NCBI GenBank assembly: GCA_900404475.1 | Contig: OUQQ01000249.1 | Location: 1 to 26,512, forward strand | Direction: 5' to 3' | Source: Spongospora subterranea | Taxonomy: Eukaryota; Endomyxa; Phytomyxea; Plasmodiophorida; Plasmodiophoridae | DNA length: 26,512 nt | In this document: positions 10,819 to 21,510 of the stretch, one piece after another | How positions within the stretch are numbered: position 1 is the first letter of the stretch | Layout of the letters: each line of letters opens with the position of its first letter | Made by a program: the position numbers and the translations under genes | Notes under the pieces: model-generated | Seen by the model: only the letters and a program-made list of their open reading frames with translations | Told to the model about the DNA's origin: nothing | Database searches by the model: none

Positions 10819-11850
10819 CAACCAGGTTTCCAACGCGCTTTTCGCCCTCTATTTTGTTCGTTAGACCTTGCGTATTGCTCGTTAACAGAGGCCCATGAGA
10901 AAGAACTACTGATTTTCCAACCTCCCCCGGTTAATCGACCCACAAGTTCTTGTTAGGAGAGGCCGCCACAATGGTAAGGACGAGAGGACAGAAATACCAC
11001 GGTAGCTCCACGCGACCACGGTGGGTGTCGCACTTACCGGGTCGGTATCGTGCCATTTTATTGTGATGCGCTGCAGTTACACCCTTTCTGACTGATGCGC
11101 AAAAAATTGACATTTGGAAAGTCCGTATGAGTAGAATCGGGGCCTGGACACAAATCCGCATGCCGTTTCCGCTATTTGTGCAGTTTACAGTGAGCGCCAA
11201 CGTATCATAACATCCGATCAAATTCGGATTCGCCCCATGTCGCAACGTGATGTGCCAGCTTAGCAGGCTACAGGTTACCAGCTTGGTCGGGTTTGAGCCG
11301 ATGGATAAGGTACGAAGGTTCGGAATCGCCATCGATCGACGATAAGGACAGGCCGTCGAAGAGGTTCGCTCACTTTTTATCAAAGAACTGGGCACTGGGC
11401 TCACATTGTACCGTCTTGTTGGCCAGCCTTGTATTTCCTCTAGGTCGCGAAAATCAAGACCGCTAACCTTCACATCGTACAGTACAAGTGCAAACAGACC
11501 CTACAATGCGAAAGGTCCGATGAGGATTGTCATGGCTTACTGTCGTGAATCAAAGCGACGTTCAAAACGTCTGAATCAGATCACGCCCTGACGCCCAACT
11601 TTTTTTACAATGTCCGAATCGGAATTCCCAAGCAACTTTGACTGTTGAACCGTTTCAAATAGGCTCAATATATACAATTCTAGACTGTTCGGATAGATTG
11701 CTTGGCTTACTAAATTCTTCCTTCCTGCACCGCCGCTGAAATTCGAACCGAGAATAGGGGCGGACGTGAAAGCTGGCTTCAACGCGTGTCGACGCTTCTT
11801 TCTGTTCGGTTTGCTGTACTCGCAAGCCGCATTCTTCTGGTCTAATAGGT
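10819..11850. other. Unresolved coding-like stretch
   Basis: Several plus-strand pieces look like exons but I could not build one consistent gene. From an ATG at 10971 a frame runs to 11066. A second piece (about 11076-11190) contains LTDAQKIDIWKVRMSRIGAW. A third, in another frame, runs about 11240-11400 and includes RWIRYEGSESPSIDDKDRPS. A fourth (about 11442-11550) includes YKCKQTLQCERSDEDC. Possible junctions exist (GTGAGC at 11189 to CTACAG near 11272), but phases do not close throughout. The long reverse frame at 10931-11473 has no motif and is probably a shadow. No family is recognised. It may be a multi-exon gene, a decayed one, or chance. Confidence 0.25.
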
Positions 11851-12578
11851 TTCTTCATTGGTTACCCAAGCTACTTGTAGCGGCCAGACGGAAATAGGGA
11901 AAGCCTGGTTACTCAACACAGAAGAACCCGCGTACCTTTGTATACCATACCAGCCGCATTCTTGCGAGTCAAGCGAAAGGCGGCACGATTACAGAGAATT
12001 CTTGACGATGAGAATGGCCCAAGTCACGAAACGACATTGGCTATGAATTTGGTCTGATTTTAGTGGAAATTCGCATTTTTCCAACAAAGCTTGTGATCGC
12101 TTGGAATGTGCAAGATTTGACGCACATAGGTTCCGTGCTCACAAGGGTTCTCGAAGAAAAGCAAAATGTCATAGAGGTAAATGATGTCACACCGCTCGCC
12201 AAAAGCGCGAGAGATGGCGTAGGAAGGTTGCGGGGGACATTGGGTTGGCCATACGGGCGTTAAAATCAAAACTGGAAGTGTCCAAAGAAGCGCGCGAAGC
12301 GGCTCTGGAGTCGTCGCCTTTACGAACTCGTGGAAGGTAGATGGCGATCGATACGGGTAAAGATTCTCGCAGAGTCGATCGAGGAGTCGACTAAAAAGCA
12401 GGAGCGGATTCCGGTTTCTGATCGTAATTGGTGTTCAAACGACGCAAATCGAAACAAAACCTTCGACTCCCATCCATCTGACGAAGAAACAGAACGGGCG
12501 CAACAACAGGGGGAAGTAGATTTCCTGAGGAAGCGCCTGACGCCAAGTGTTCCGCAAAGAATTCGCATCAGGCCTTGA
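11851..12578 (+). other. Possible exons of a basic, coiled-coil protein
   Basis: On the plus strand one frame near 11880-12052 encodes a basic helix (FLRVKRKAARLQRILDDE). Another, near 12190-12329, encodes an Ala/Lys/Glu-rich helix (GLAIRALKSKLEVSKEAREA). A 43-base intron (12330-12372, GTGGAA...GCAG) would join the latter in phase to 12373-12578, which ends in a TGA. That last exon is hydrophilic (FDSHPSDEETERAQQQGE). The join is plausible because 43-base introns occur elsewhere in the window. I recognise no family, cannot find the 5' end, and competing frames are open over part of this stretch. Confidence 0.3.
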
Positions 12579-14649
12579 TCCTGGGCTCGACTGAGGAGTA
12601 GTTGTGGGCGAACGGCGGGCGCCACGTCGATCGCGCAATCATTCTGCCGATAACGAGGGACGTTGGTCTGGGGATAGACTTGGCGAATGACGTCGGAACA
12701 GAACGCTGTGCCGACATGGGTGCTTGACCTGATTTTGGCGGTCGTCAGGGGGGCGACATCATTACGGGGAAGACTTGAGGATCAGGGTGAACAGCTATAT
12801 CGGGGACTGATCAGTGACCGGGTTGGGCTTCGTTGGCCAAGGAGAGCGCCTAGCACCATTCCCTGGCGCTTCATGTTTAAAACGCGGATATGATTACGAC
12901 CTGGACGCTGTAAATTTCATCTCCAGACTTCAGACACGAACCGTCGATGAACCGGATTGTTTCGGTGAGCTCGGGCCTAGGATGTCACTATGAAGCAGGA
13001 GGAATTCCCAGTCCAGCACGACCCTTTTCCGTTGATCAGAACGTCAAACTTCAGGACAAGGAAACGGAGGCGGTACAGCACTGCGAAGGGACAGAAGGTG
13101 GATCTGGCGATATCGGGCACGGGGTGTCTCGAGGACTCGAGAGCCAGAACATTTTCCAACTTCAGACGCCTGGTGCATGGCGCTATTGGCTTTGGGCATT
13201 AACGATCAAACTGCTGAATTACATTGCTTGCCCGCTGAACCGGACTTCTTGTGTCTGCTCTCAATAGCAAATGAGATATCAACCACGAACGGCTCCAATA
13301 GACCTGACAAGATTTCCAAAGTCAAGCGCCCTGAATGTTCCCGTCGTCCGAAGTCGAGCGTCCTGCCCGTTCTGGTTCACGACACGCCGACGCCGACAAC
13401 GGGGACGGTCACTTCGGGCCGAAGGAACAAGGAACAAGGCGATGGCGTGTCGAGGGACGTTGGACGCGCTACAATCGAGAAGTTGGCCCAGGTCGTTTCC
13501 CGGCTTGGATGGGCAGATCATGACGATGTCATCGCTCGTCCGCAACGCCGGAGACATGGGCCGTTTCGAGCGATTTTTCTGCCCAAGGTCAATTGTTGTT
13601 GAAGTTGAATCAATGGCGAATATAGCGTCGCCAAGAATGTCGTGGGCGCGGACGAGAACGAGGTGGTACCGAGCGGCGACTTCATTCTACTTCGCGCTTG
13701 TCATCTCGTTCAGTCGACAAGGCCCGCCAGAAACCAAAGCTTCAGTGGATACTGATTTTTGACCACAATGTCCAAGTGAAATGATCTTGGGCAGGGCCGT
13801 GCTGACGCCATCCTATTCTGGACGAGCTGGCGCCGAGACCCTGGGAATGGAGCTATCCAATCAAGGGCGGCGGCCGTGCGGCAACCAAAGCCTGTCTCGG
13901 CTGGGTCGGTAGGCAAGCGGGCTTGGGATATCGCACAAATGACGGTTCACGTTGTTGATGGAATCGACGACACAGGCGTCGACTGTCTGAACACACCTTG
14001 AGATATGGTAATCATATCGTGAACCAGAACTGTGTTCCATTCAGGACGATTGGGCTCGGGAAAACTGAGTTGAAGAATCATTTGGCATTCAACCTATTGG
14101 ACAGCCGTCCGCTTGGAACTCGTCGTGTATATTAACATGGTTTACAACAAAAACAGTTGGGTTGTTGTTTGGGAGGCGGTATAGCCAGGCCACAAGGCGA
14201 GCGTAGTTGTCGTTCCAGTTTGCAACAATGGAGCCGGATGTGGAGCAGTTCATCGTGGTGAACACGTTAAGATTGTGAACCAGAACACACCAATCAGTAC
14301 AGGGCTGAATCCGCTCAATGGAATCACGTTCGGCGGGAAGGAGTCACGTGGACCCCAACGCCTGACCATATCCATTTCATCATATAGATCGTCCCTGAGT
14401 ATCAGTGCAATCGTTATCGCTCAAACTATACCGTTGACTTCATGCTGTCGGGGAGCAACGAAGATCGATTTTGCGAGTTCGGGCCCACCATCGCTCCACA
14501 AACGCTTTTGCAACAAAAAAAAGCAGCTAATTGCAAGAAAGTAGATGGATCCATGATTGTTTATGGTTGGGACACTATTCAGGTTCACGCTTTCTTGTTG
14601 AATCGGGTCATATGATCCACAGAAATCACTAACCCTTGGAATCAATCCG
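12579..14649. other. Stretch with overlapping open frames, no gene assigned
   Basis: Around 13180-13760 all three plus frames and one minus frame are open for 60-160 codons at once, so open length carries little information here. The protein pieces show no recognisable domain. From about 13760 to 14640 the frames shorten and nothing is supported. The right end should hold the 3' region of the convergent dioxygenase gene. Confidence 0.4.
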
Positions 14650-15910
14650 TCATAACCCTCGAACCAGGTTATCCGACTCAACGTTGGGGCTGTACTTGAA
14701 ATTGCTCAGCACCCGTTTCGACAGATGCTCGCCGAATACGACGCCGTCATCGTCGCCAGGTGACCCGCCAAAATGGGGCAAGGGCGTGATCAGGGCGTCG
14801 TAGTTCGGCTCGAAGAAGAACGGGATCGAGACGCGATCAGATCCAGGAACACTGTTGACCTTGTGCGGTGTGGATCGGTAAACTCCATTGGTCCACTTGC
14901 TCAACATATCCCCAACGTTGACGATGAAGGCGCCGGGAACCGGATCGGCAATGATCCACTGATTGTCGCGATTCTTGGCGACCAACGCTCCCTGCACATC
15001 ATCGCAGTTTATCATCGTCAAACATCCATCTAAATTCATTCGGTCAATCGATATTTTGACACCCCATTTCTGAAACATGGTCGCTACAATCTGTATGTTC
15101 TCCGCATCCATAATCTAAAGGATTGCTCAACTTGGCCACTGACTCTTTCGCCGGATAATACTAAAACAATCGCGGTTTTAACAAAAAAAAACAACACAAA
15201 AACAATTGCCGGTTACGATAGTTCTCATGACCCAGTACGACTCATCATAATACCTTTAAAATCAACCAGGGTGGTGAGAGTCCGAGATTGAAGGAGAATC
15301 GATGGAATACCTGACGAAATAATCAGGGGGTAGTTTACAGGCTCGAGCGACTCCCTCCATGATAAAGGCGCCGAGTTGTAGCATCTTCTCGATATACAGG
15401 TCGAAGGTGGGCTTGAATTGGGCTGGGGTTTCAGGCCACTGATTATCGGAGTGCATTGGATCGCCATCGTCCCTCAGGCGATGACCGATCGGGATTTCCC
15501 TGTAGAAGTCGATCGCCTCGTGCCAGTCGGGTTTGCCCTGGGTGATGTTGTCGCCAAGGCGCTGGTAACCGCGAACCGATACGTCCTGATTCTCCCTGGA
15601 CAACCACAAACAATCGTCAACAGGGCCGTTCCCTTCGCCCCTTTGATCGGCCAAGCGTGATAAAACACACCACCAACATGGAGATTTTGGATTTAACAGC
15701 ACTGTCCTGGTGAAAGAACTGGCGCGTTATGAGCCGGGCCCGGTCGACCAATCCCTGGTCGATCCCATGCCCCATCACGTACATGAATCCGACCGTCCTC
15801 AGCGCCGTATCGATGGCGCTGGCCGCCCGCTGCTTCTGGGATGGGTCGGCATCGGGATCGACCAGAGCCCCGATATCGACTATGGGAACGGCGGTGAAGT
15901 CCGATCCCAT
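14650..15910 (-). CDS. 2-oxoglutarate/Fe(II)-dependent dioxygenase (isopenicillin N synthase-like fold)
   Basis: Five exons on the minus strand (15910-15669, 15595-15311, 15253-15217, 15160-15088, 15029-14650) join in frame to 338 residues, the usual length. Introns are 73, 57, 56 and 58 bases. The N-terminal DIOX_N half has VPIVDIGALVD near residue 10 and GFMYVMGHGI near 45. RGYQRLGDNITQGKPDWHEA follows in the middle. The catalytic half has the iron ligands His210 and Asp212 (GEHTDYGCLT, spliced across two exons) and His268 (RSTPHKV). The 2OG-binding Arg278 and Ser280 lie in RVSIPFFFEPN. All three metal ligands and the RxS pair are present, so an active oxygenase is expected. These enzymes couple 2OG decarboxylation to oxidation of a small molecule, usually in the cytosol. 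The substrate cannot be told from sequence. The gene is divergent from the HROB-like gene. Confidence 0.92.
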
Positions 15911-16245
15911 GATCGATTATGGCGCTACAGCACCCCGAACAATAACGTTAAGGCGCCCCCCCCCCCACAATTATTGGTCGAGTCGGTTGACGAGGGGGGT
16001 AGACGGCCGCCTCGACCAAGGGATGGTGACCGGAGGGGGAGAAAACACGGGTCGAAGGTCAGGAATCCTGGTGAGAGAACACCACAGGTAGATGATGTGG
16101 CTCCGGGCGATTAGCGCCATCGGGTATGGAACAGCATATCAAGGTTCAGCTCCCTTCGTTCGACCCCCTCTTGGTTTCATCTGGAAAAAACTGGGGTTGA
16201 CAAAGTCGCTGGATCGATTTCATCCTGATTGACTCGGGTTTTGAA
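15911..16245. promoter_or_regulatory. Shared divergent intergenic region
   Basis: The 335 bases between the dioxygenase start (minus) and the HROB-like start (plus) must hold both promoters. It contains an 11-base C run at 15956-15966 followed by a GA/GC-rich segment. The open frames running through it have no motif. No TATA element or defined factor site was recognised, so bidirectional promoter activity is inferred only from gene layout. Confidence 0.4.
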
Positions 16246-18043
16246 ATGGCTTCATTGTCCGGTTATGGTTTTAATCGCGACCGTTGGTTTCAATGAGAGC
16301 TATCGGGATCGGATTGCTAACAATGACTCCTTTCCTGTGATCTCAGGCGATAACATTTCAAATACGGTCGTTAGCCCAGATCGTCGGAAACGAACGTCCT
16401 CTGAAGAACTGTTCTCCTGACACTGTTTTCATGAACGTTGTCCCAAAATAATCAACAACAAAACCCTTCCCGGTATATATACGTGATTTACAGTGTGGAT
16501 GCACTTGATTACAGTGCAGGCCGGAATTTTCCAGGGCCTGATCTTAAATCACTGTCGAACTGGGTCCGGAGGGTCATTAGAGCAAATTGCACATTGAGTT
16601 GTATGAAGAGTTCTCGTATACCTGGACCGGCTGGTTAGCGGGTTATGATCGCTAAGGTTCCGTCTGATAAGCCGATGTCTCACAGGCGAGGTCCTGGCGC
16701 CATTACAGGATAACCACGATGGCACAATTCCATATCGAACCCGGCAATATGCTGCAGATGCGGATCAGGACAACAGCGGCTCTGGACCCGATGAAAACTT
16801 CTGCCAAATGCCATCGTGGATGACGATGCTGTCCAATGTTGGCGATAACCTTCCTCCTTGCGATGTACGTTAGCTTTTTCGGTGCAATTCGGAACCCATT
16901 TTGGCAACAGCCTGACAGTTTGAGAACAGCTACTTGAAGAGTTATCGAAATCCGGCAGTAATCATAACATTCCAAGATTAGCTGTCTCAATCGTTTGCAT
17001 GGAAATAATCTATAGTGCATTTGCAACATTTAGGGTATGTAGGCATGGAAATTCAAATGAACACTTCTTACCTACGCTGAACGTCTGACGACATCGATTC
17101 TCAGGATATATCGGGCTTCATGCAAGGAACGATCCATAAGAAAGTGTTGGAAGAATATCGGGGTTCTATCGACAGTGGAGCTGTTTTAGTGGTAATCAGC
17201 CGATCCCGCCTCACTAGACCCGTTGAAATGCCGACCTGCTGCCAAATGTTGTAGTTGAGGAATGTCGCCATATTCTCGCCGACCACGTCCGATCATTTTC
17301 TCAACATTTGTAGCGCCAACGTCGAACTTGTAGTGCCCTATCAGCCTTACTCAGCTCCCATTTCGCGTCCAATTTCGTCGCAGAGCAGGCCGCTGGAGGG
17401 AAAGTTCGCGCGTCCAAGATCGCCGGATGTGAATCCTTCACAGCTTGACCGTTTCGTTCGCCCAAAATGTTTCAATGACAAAATCGAATCGAAAGGACTA
17501 CCACGGTTATCCCAAAACACTCCTTCCCAGAATCCTATGGCGATATCTAGCCGGTCACCGTTGCCAAAGATAGACACACGAGTTTCTGAAGTCTCAACGA
17601 AAATGGTTCCGCTACAATCTGCAGCGTTGAATTCTCAGGACAGAGTCATTGGGCCAAATCATTTCCCCAAGGATATCGACTTCGATTGTGAGGATGCGGC
17701 CGGATATCTAAGTGGATGCTTGAATGAGGATCATGGCGTATTCTCCTCGATGCCCAAGGGCGCAGCAGTGGGCGGCTCCACTGGGCCGAGTGCATCAAGT
17801 TCGTTCGTGGATTGTTTCATGCAATTGGAAAAGACGAGACCTATGGAATGCAAGGACGCCGCCTTGATTTCAAGCGTCGATCATCCTGTTGACAACAGGA
17901 CTGCATCGGAGCCGTACACAAGCAACAATTCAATCCCAGGCAGAAGCCAGCTATCTCAGCCCAATTTCATCATGCTTTCTCAGCCATCCAACTTCCCTGA
18001 TATCGATATTGACATAATGGAGCGCGATGCTCTGGACTTATAA
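16246..18043 (+). CDS. HROB-like homologous recombination OB-fold protein (DUF4539)
   Basis: Seven exons (16246-16282, 16347-16410, 16494-16633, 16686-16864, 16930-17034, 17105-17191, 17255-18043) join in frame to 466 residues. Introns are 52-83 bases. Family landmarks appear only after splicing: RIPGPAG (about 75-81), PSWMTML, the OB-fold start NIPRLAVSIVCMEIIYSAFA (about 153-172), DISGFMQGTIHKKVLEEY (176-193) and SGAVLVLRNVAIFSP (about 199-213). HROB (MCM8IP, C17orf53) recruits or activates the MCM8-MCM9 helicase during recombination repair in the nucleus. The last exon adds about 230 residues rich in Ser, Pro and Asn, probably disordered, ending in an acidic tail. The start ATG gives a short first exon with a strong intron after it. 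The acceptor at 16493 could instead be 16514 (same phase). Confidence 0.85.
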
Positions 18044-19028
18044 AGAATATTATGCACAGAACGGATGTCTCTGTGTGTTCCCTGTAGCTGAATACTTGCA
18101 CCAACCTGGGCTGGGCAAGTACAGTATTCCGAAAATGCGACCGTTGATTATGCGTTGATTTGTCTCATAACCAGCAATCGGCCAGGGGTAACGACGAAGG
18201 TCACTTAAATATCGTTGGAAAATCTGAGAACGGGGCGGGCTCGCCATCAACTGAATTGATTCGAGCCGGTGACCCGTCCAACTCGCTGCTGTTCTCACCG
18301 GCCAGAATTGCAGAGCGAAAATCCCTGATGGCGGCACGGGTGTTGACTACAGGTCGAACATCAGACTGGATGGTCGTGCACTCGTCCTCAAAACAACTGA
18401 ACCAGATAGTTCAGCCTGATCGTGACAGGGATCAGATCATCTTATTCATCCATGGCAACCGCCTTTGGATTTCTGACAGATATAATTGCCCGTCACGACC
18501 GGCGCGTCGACTCACCAAATTGAACGCTAGTTGCGCCACAATGAGTTTTGTCGCCTTGGTTAGGATCTCAACGTTCCAGTTTTTGGCCATGTATTCTGAT
18601 TGTCACGCGCCACATCAGAAGGGTGGCTGTGGGAATTACAAATTTCACTGTCGTGGATGAACTTATTACAGGTCGAAATGATCTGATCCCTGTGGCAATT
18701 AAAGCTGAACTATACGGCTGAGCAGATTGCACCAGTCTGCTCCACGACTGATGATCGACCTAGTCAGCGGTCACGCCGCCATCAGCGACTCTTGCTCTGC
18801 ACGTCGAACCGCCAGGACTGCGACGATTGTGAAAACGGCGAGGCATCGGACGAGCTGAATGTTTGGGTAATTACATGTGATTGAGCGTCCTTCCCCACTA
18901 GCGCTGTCTCTGCAATACCTAAGTAGATTGAACTGTTCTTCCACCTACTGGATATCGGTGCTCAAGGATTTGCGTTCATTGAGGATTGATTACAGAGTTT
19001 CCCGAAAAAAAAAACAATCACCTTGAGT
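18044..19028. other. Unresolved coding-like stretch
   Basis: A plus frame open at 18160-18660 has a sensible composition (RDRDQIILFIHGNRLWISD), and a second plus frame (about 18560-18720) contains VTRHIRRVAVGITNFTVVDE. They may be exons of one gene, but I found no ATG upstream and no intron joining them in phase. No family is recognised. From 18721 to 19028 I see nothing. The stretch could be a separate gene or decayed sequence. Confidence 0.3.
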
Positions 19029-19894
19029 ATGACAAGCTCCAAAGGTTTTTCGACTATTTCTCGCGCCGTCGCTGTCGATAAAATCCGATCGGAAATGCAG
19101 CACTTCCTGGACCTTGTCCACCAGTGTGACCGAGGGATTAGCTGCGCCCTCCAAGGCATGCTTCAAGACTTGTTCCGACGATGGAGATAATTGAATTCTG
19201 CCGCAACCGTCGGTGTCTACAATGGTACTTCTGAAGAGGAAGAGGCCTGTTTCGAAAATCACAATGTCGGTATCGAACCAGCCGTTAAGGTTGGTCAGTC
19301 AGAACCAGACTCTAACTGTACGTATTTGGCATTGTCTTGAGATTTGACCCGTCCTTATCATCAGACATCATGGCGACAGAGTAGTGGCGCAAATCAGTAG
19401 CGCGTTTAATCCCCGACCATTATACGGTTTGCGTTGCGGTCGAGGCTAGGACTGCCAGTCACTTCTGAACCGCTGCAGCCTGGTATTCTTTCCAATAAAT
19501 CCTCAACATTTCGTCTAAAAACATTGCCATGTCCGCTTAACAAAGTTTTCACGAACTCAGAATGCGTTGGATTTCGAACCAAGTTACGGATGTTGCTGGG
19601 CGATTCTACTCCGTTGCGATCTGGTATTTTTTTCATCATTTCTTACTGCATCAATAATTTTATATTTTAGGATCCAATGGTGAATCATCAGATTATGACA
19701 GCGGTTTTGGTTCGTTGCCTGATGAGTCGTCTTGCGAGGTCGGACACTCAACGCCCAGAACCGCGGAAACTAGAAGTGCTTTTCGAATCGTTAGGCGTGT
19801 TTGTATTTCCGACAATAAACGGGTGGCGCGATCAGCAGAGAGCAGGTACGACACTGGAGAACATGATGTGGACCTGAACAATGCAAGCATGTGA
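19029..19894 (+). CDS. Unrecognised four-exon gene with an in-frame stop
   Basis: Proposed exons are 19029-19317, 19398-19432, 19479-19623 and 19671-19894, with introns of 80, 46 and 47 bases. All junctions close in phase, giving 230 codons. The first exon starts MTSSKGFSTISRAVAVDKIR. The rest is hydrophilic, with NECVGF-like and Ser/Asp-rich segments (GESSDYDSGFGSLPDESS) and a basic patch (RSAFRIVRRVCISDNKR). A TAA at 19188-19190 (codon 54) interrupts exon 1, yet the same frame stays coding-like to the next donor. So either a different exon structure exists there, or the copy is broken, or the base is wrong. No domain is recognised. The reverse-strand frame at 19406-19639 also looks reasonable and is the main alternative. 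Confidence 0.42.
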
Positions 19895-19994
19895 GGTGAG
19901 TGGCCGCATTGACTTAAAGGAAATATCGTCGTGTTTTACTACGGAAATTTGCTACTGTTTTAAGCAATAACTTGTAAAATATTCTCAGGTGAGT

Positions 19995-20895
19995 CCGAAA
20001 TTCGATTTTGTTTGATGATAGCCGATTCGGTTTTGCATAGGGTTTGCCAGCTTTCCTTGCCGCTCTGAATCGTATTGAAAAAAATCGGTCAATCTGGGTA
20101 TATTCCATCACAGAGCAGGTAGCACATATCATACGTGTTGCCGTTAACGGTAAACTCAACGTTTGGAGCCGCCTCCTTGAGCAAATTCGTATCAATGGTT
20201 ACCGGTCCAAAACGTTAATATCATTATCGGAGCCGGGAACTCCAATGAATGCATGCCAAATCCAGAGATCGGCTGTCGCTATGGACTCCATAATTAGGGA
20301 TGGATGACCATCTTTATCCTGGAACTGACTCTGCCAGGCGACAGGGCAATTCTTCCATTGCTCATGAGTGCAGTCCAGGGCAACCGAACATGTCTGGAAA
20401 CCCTCTTCTTGCATTGATTTCAAGGTGGTATTCGAGATCCTGAGCTGTAGGATGTCGTAGGCACTGGTCACCAAATACTTCAACTGTTGCTGCAGCGAGA
20501 CGTTTGAAGCACTTCGCTGCCGTTGATTCTCCAATACGAATATGTTCCGTCTACAGCATCGGACGCGACCCCATACGCAAAGAGCAAAGCTGTGGTACCT
20601 TTTTAGTGATGACAATCCCAAACTGTTAAGAGCGTTGAAAATAGTCGTCTCTCTCGAGAACGCCATTATGTATTACTTCAAACAATTCTCGCCTCATAAT
20701 AAACCATCGTCGGAACAGGCGGGTAGGGTAAACGGGATTTGCGCAAAAATAGTCTGAAGCAAAATTTCGGGGCAAGTTTGGTGAGCGTCCAATATGAGAT
20801 CCTCCACGATTGGCTGATGAGGGATTCAGAGTCAATGCAGAAGCCGTATGCTGACCCAGGATCATTACGAACTGGGCAACTGTGTCACCCTCCAT
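19995..20895 (-). pseudogene. Decayed PIF/Harbinger-type transposase (DDE_Tnp_4)
   Basis: Read right to left, homology starts near 20811 (GGSHIGRSPNLPRNF), continues with DYFCANPVYPTRLFRRWF, and reaches the catalytic core. The core has VALDCTHEQWKNCP with the first Asp, then DLWIWHAF and GSDNDINVLDR with the second Asp. Further on, in a shifted frame, come NVEFTVNGNTYDMCYLL and DGIYPD. The expected order is conserved but spread over three frames. There is a break near 20632, a second near 20580-20560 where AYGVASDAVD reads in another frame, a return frame before the core, and another after VLDR. A TGA replaces the Trp codon expected after IYPD. The part carrying the third catalytic residue is missing. 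This is an inactive remnant of a cut-and-paste DNA transposon. No terminal inverted repeats or target duplication were found by eye. Confidence 0.85.
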
Positions 20896-21306
20896 TTCGT
20901 CTTGTCAGATTTGCCCAAAAAGCGTTGTCATCTTTGTGCCAGCTCGAAAAATCCCTTTGCCGTTTACCATTCAAATCGACCGCGCGGTGGGGAATCGTTT
21001 GACGGGGGACATGGGGACATTACCCCAGAGGCTATTTTTGGACCCGATTCACAATTTTTTGCCGTGAAGTTTGCCGTGGCGCGGTGGAGATCAAAAAGCG
21101 CAACATGATCAAAAAGTAATCACCACTCAATCCTCCTCGCTATGATTAGCCTGCTCCGAACGACCGAACAACGGTTCACGCGCCACCCGTGATGATCCCG
21201 TACCGTGCGTACTGTACTGTAACATCAAGAACCGGTGGACGCAGCCTCTCCGTGGTACTGTACCTCGGAATGAGAGCGGCGACCCCGGGATAAACGCAGC
21301 CCCTTG

Positions 21307-21364
21307 GTGCACAGTAGACGGCACTGTAGACGACAGTCTACTCTATCTACAGCCTACAGTGCAC
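21307..21364. repeat. Imperfect inverted repeat
   Basis: The segment begins GTGCACAGTAGAC and ends with a near reverse complement (GCCTACAGTGCAC), with internal GTAGAC/GTCTAC arms. It could form a branched hairpin in single-stranded DNA or RNA, or be the remnant of a small palindromic element. Confidence 0.6.
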
Positions 21365-21369
21365 ATGAG

Positions 21370-21389
21370 CACTTTACGACTGTAAAGTG
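21370..21389. repeat. Perfect 8-base inverted repeat
   Basis: CACTTTAC and GTAAAGTG flank a 4-base loop (GACT). It lies 121 bases before the LKR/SDH start codon. It may be a palindromic protein-binding site or a chance hairpin; nothing else shows function. Confidence 0.6.
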
Positions 21390-21510
21390 TTGCAGGCTTT
21401 GCAACCCTGCCTGTTACGTTAGGTATTGGTATTTTCCAGTGTACATATTTAATCAACATTGAGCCGATTTTCCCTCTTTTCAAACACCATCTCCTATATT
21501 CGAGAGATCA

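Larger units (their letters stand above)
20896..21510. other. Intergenic region with inverted repeats, upstream of LKR/SDH
   Basis: No gene is supported. Short plus frames at 20848-21108 and a minus frame at 21127-21324 lack motifs. From about 21190 to 21390 the sequence is dense in ACTGTA/TACAGT words, forming nested inverted repeats (described separately). A T-rich stretch with TATTTAATC lies at 21446-21454, about 60 bases before the LKR/SDH start, and could be part of a core promoter. Confidence 0.4.

Noticed and set aside
10931..11473. 180-codon reverse-strand frame
   Set aside because: No motif, many Cys/Thr/Ser residues typical of antisense frames, and overlapping plus-strand pieces look more protein-like.
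12320..13480. EGRW encoded three times (near 12330, 12655 and 13455), as a possible protein repeat
   Set aside because: The copies lie in different frames or contexts and the shared DNA is at most about 13 bases; probably chance.
10819..19200. Reassigned stop codons (alternative genetic code) to explain in-frame stops
   Set aside because: The confident genes end with TGA (carboxypeptidase, channel 2, dioxygenase) and TAA (LKR/SDH, channel 1, HROB-like), and need standard stops to end at family-typical lengths.
19406..19639. Reverse-strand frame (78 codons) as the real gene
   Set aside because: The plus-strand reading continues in phase through two good introns on either side; the minus frame has no splice partners or start context that I can support. 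It is kept as an alternative.
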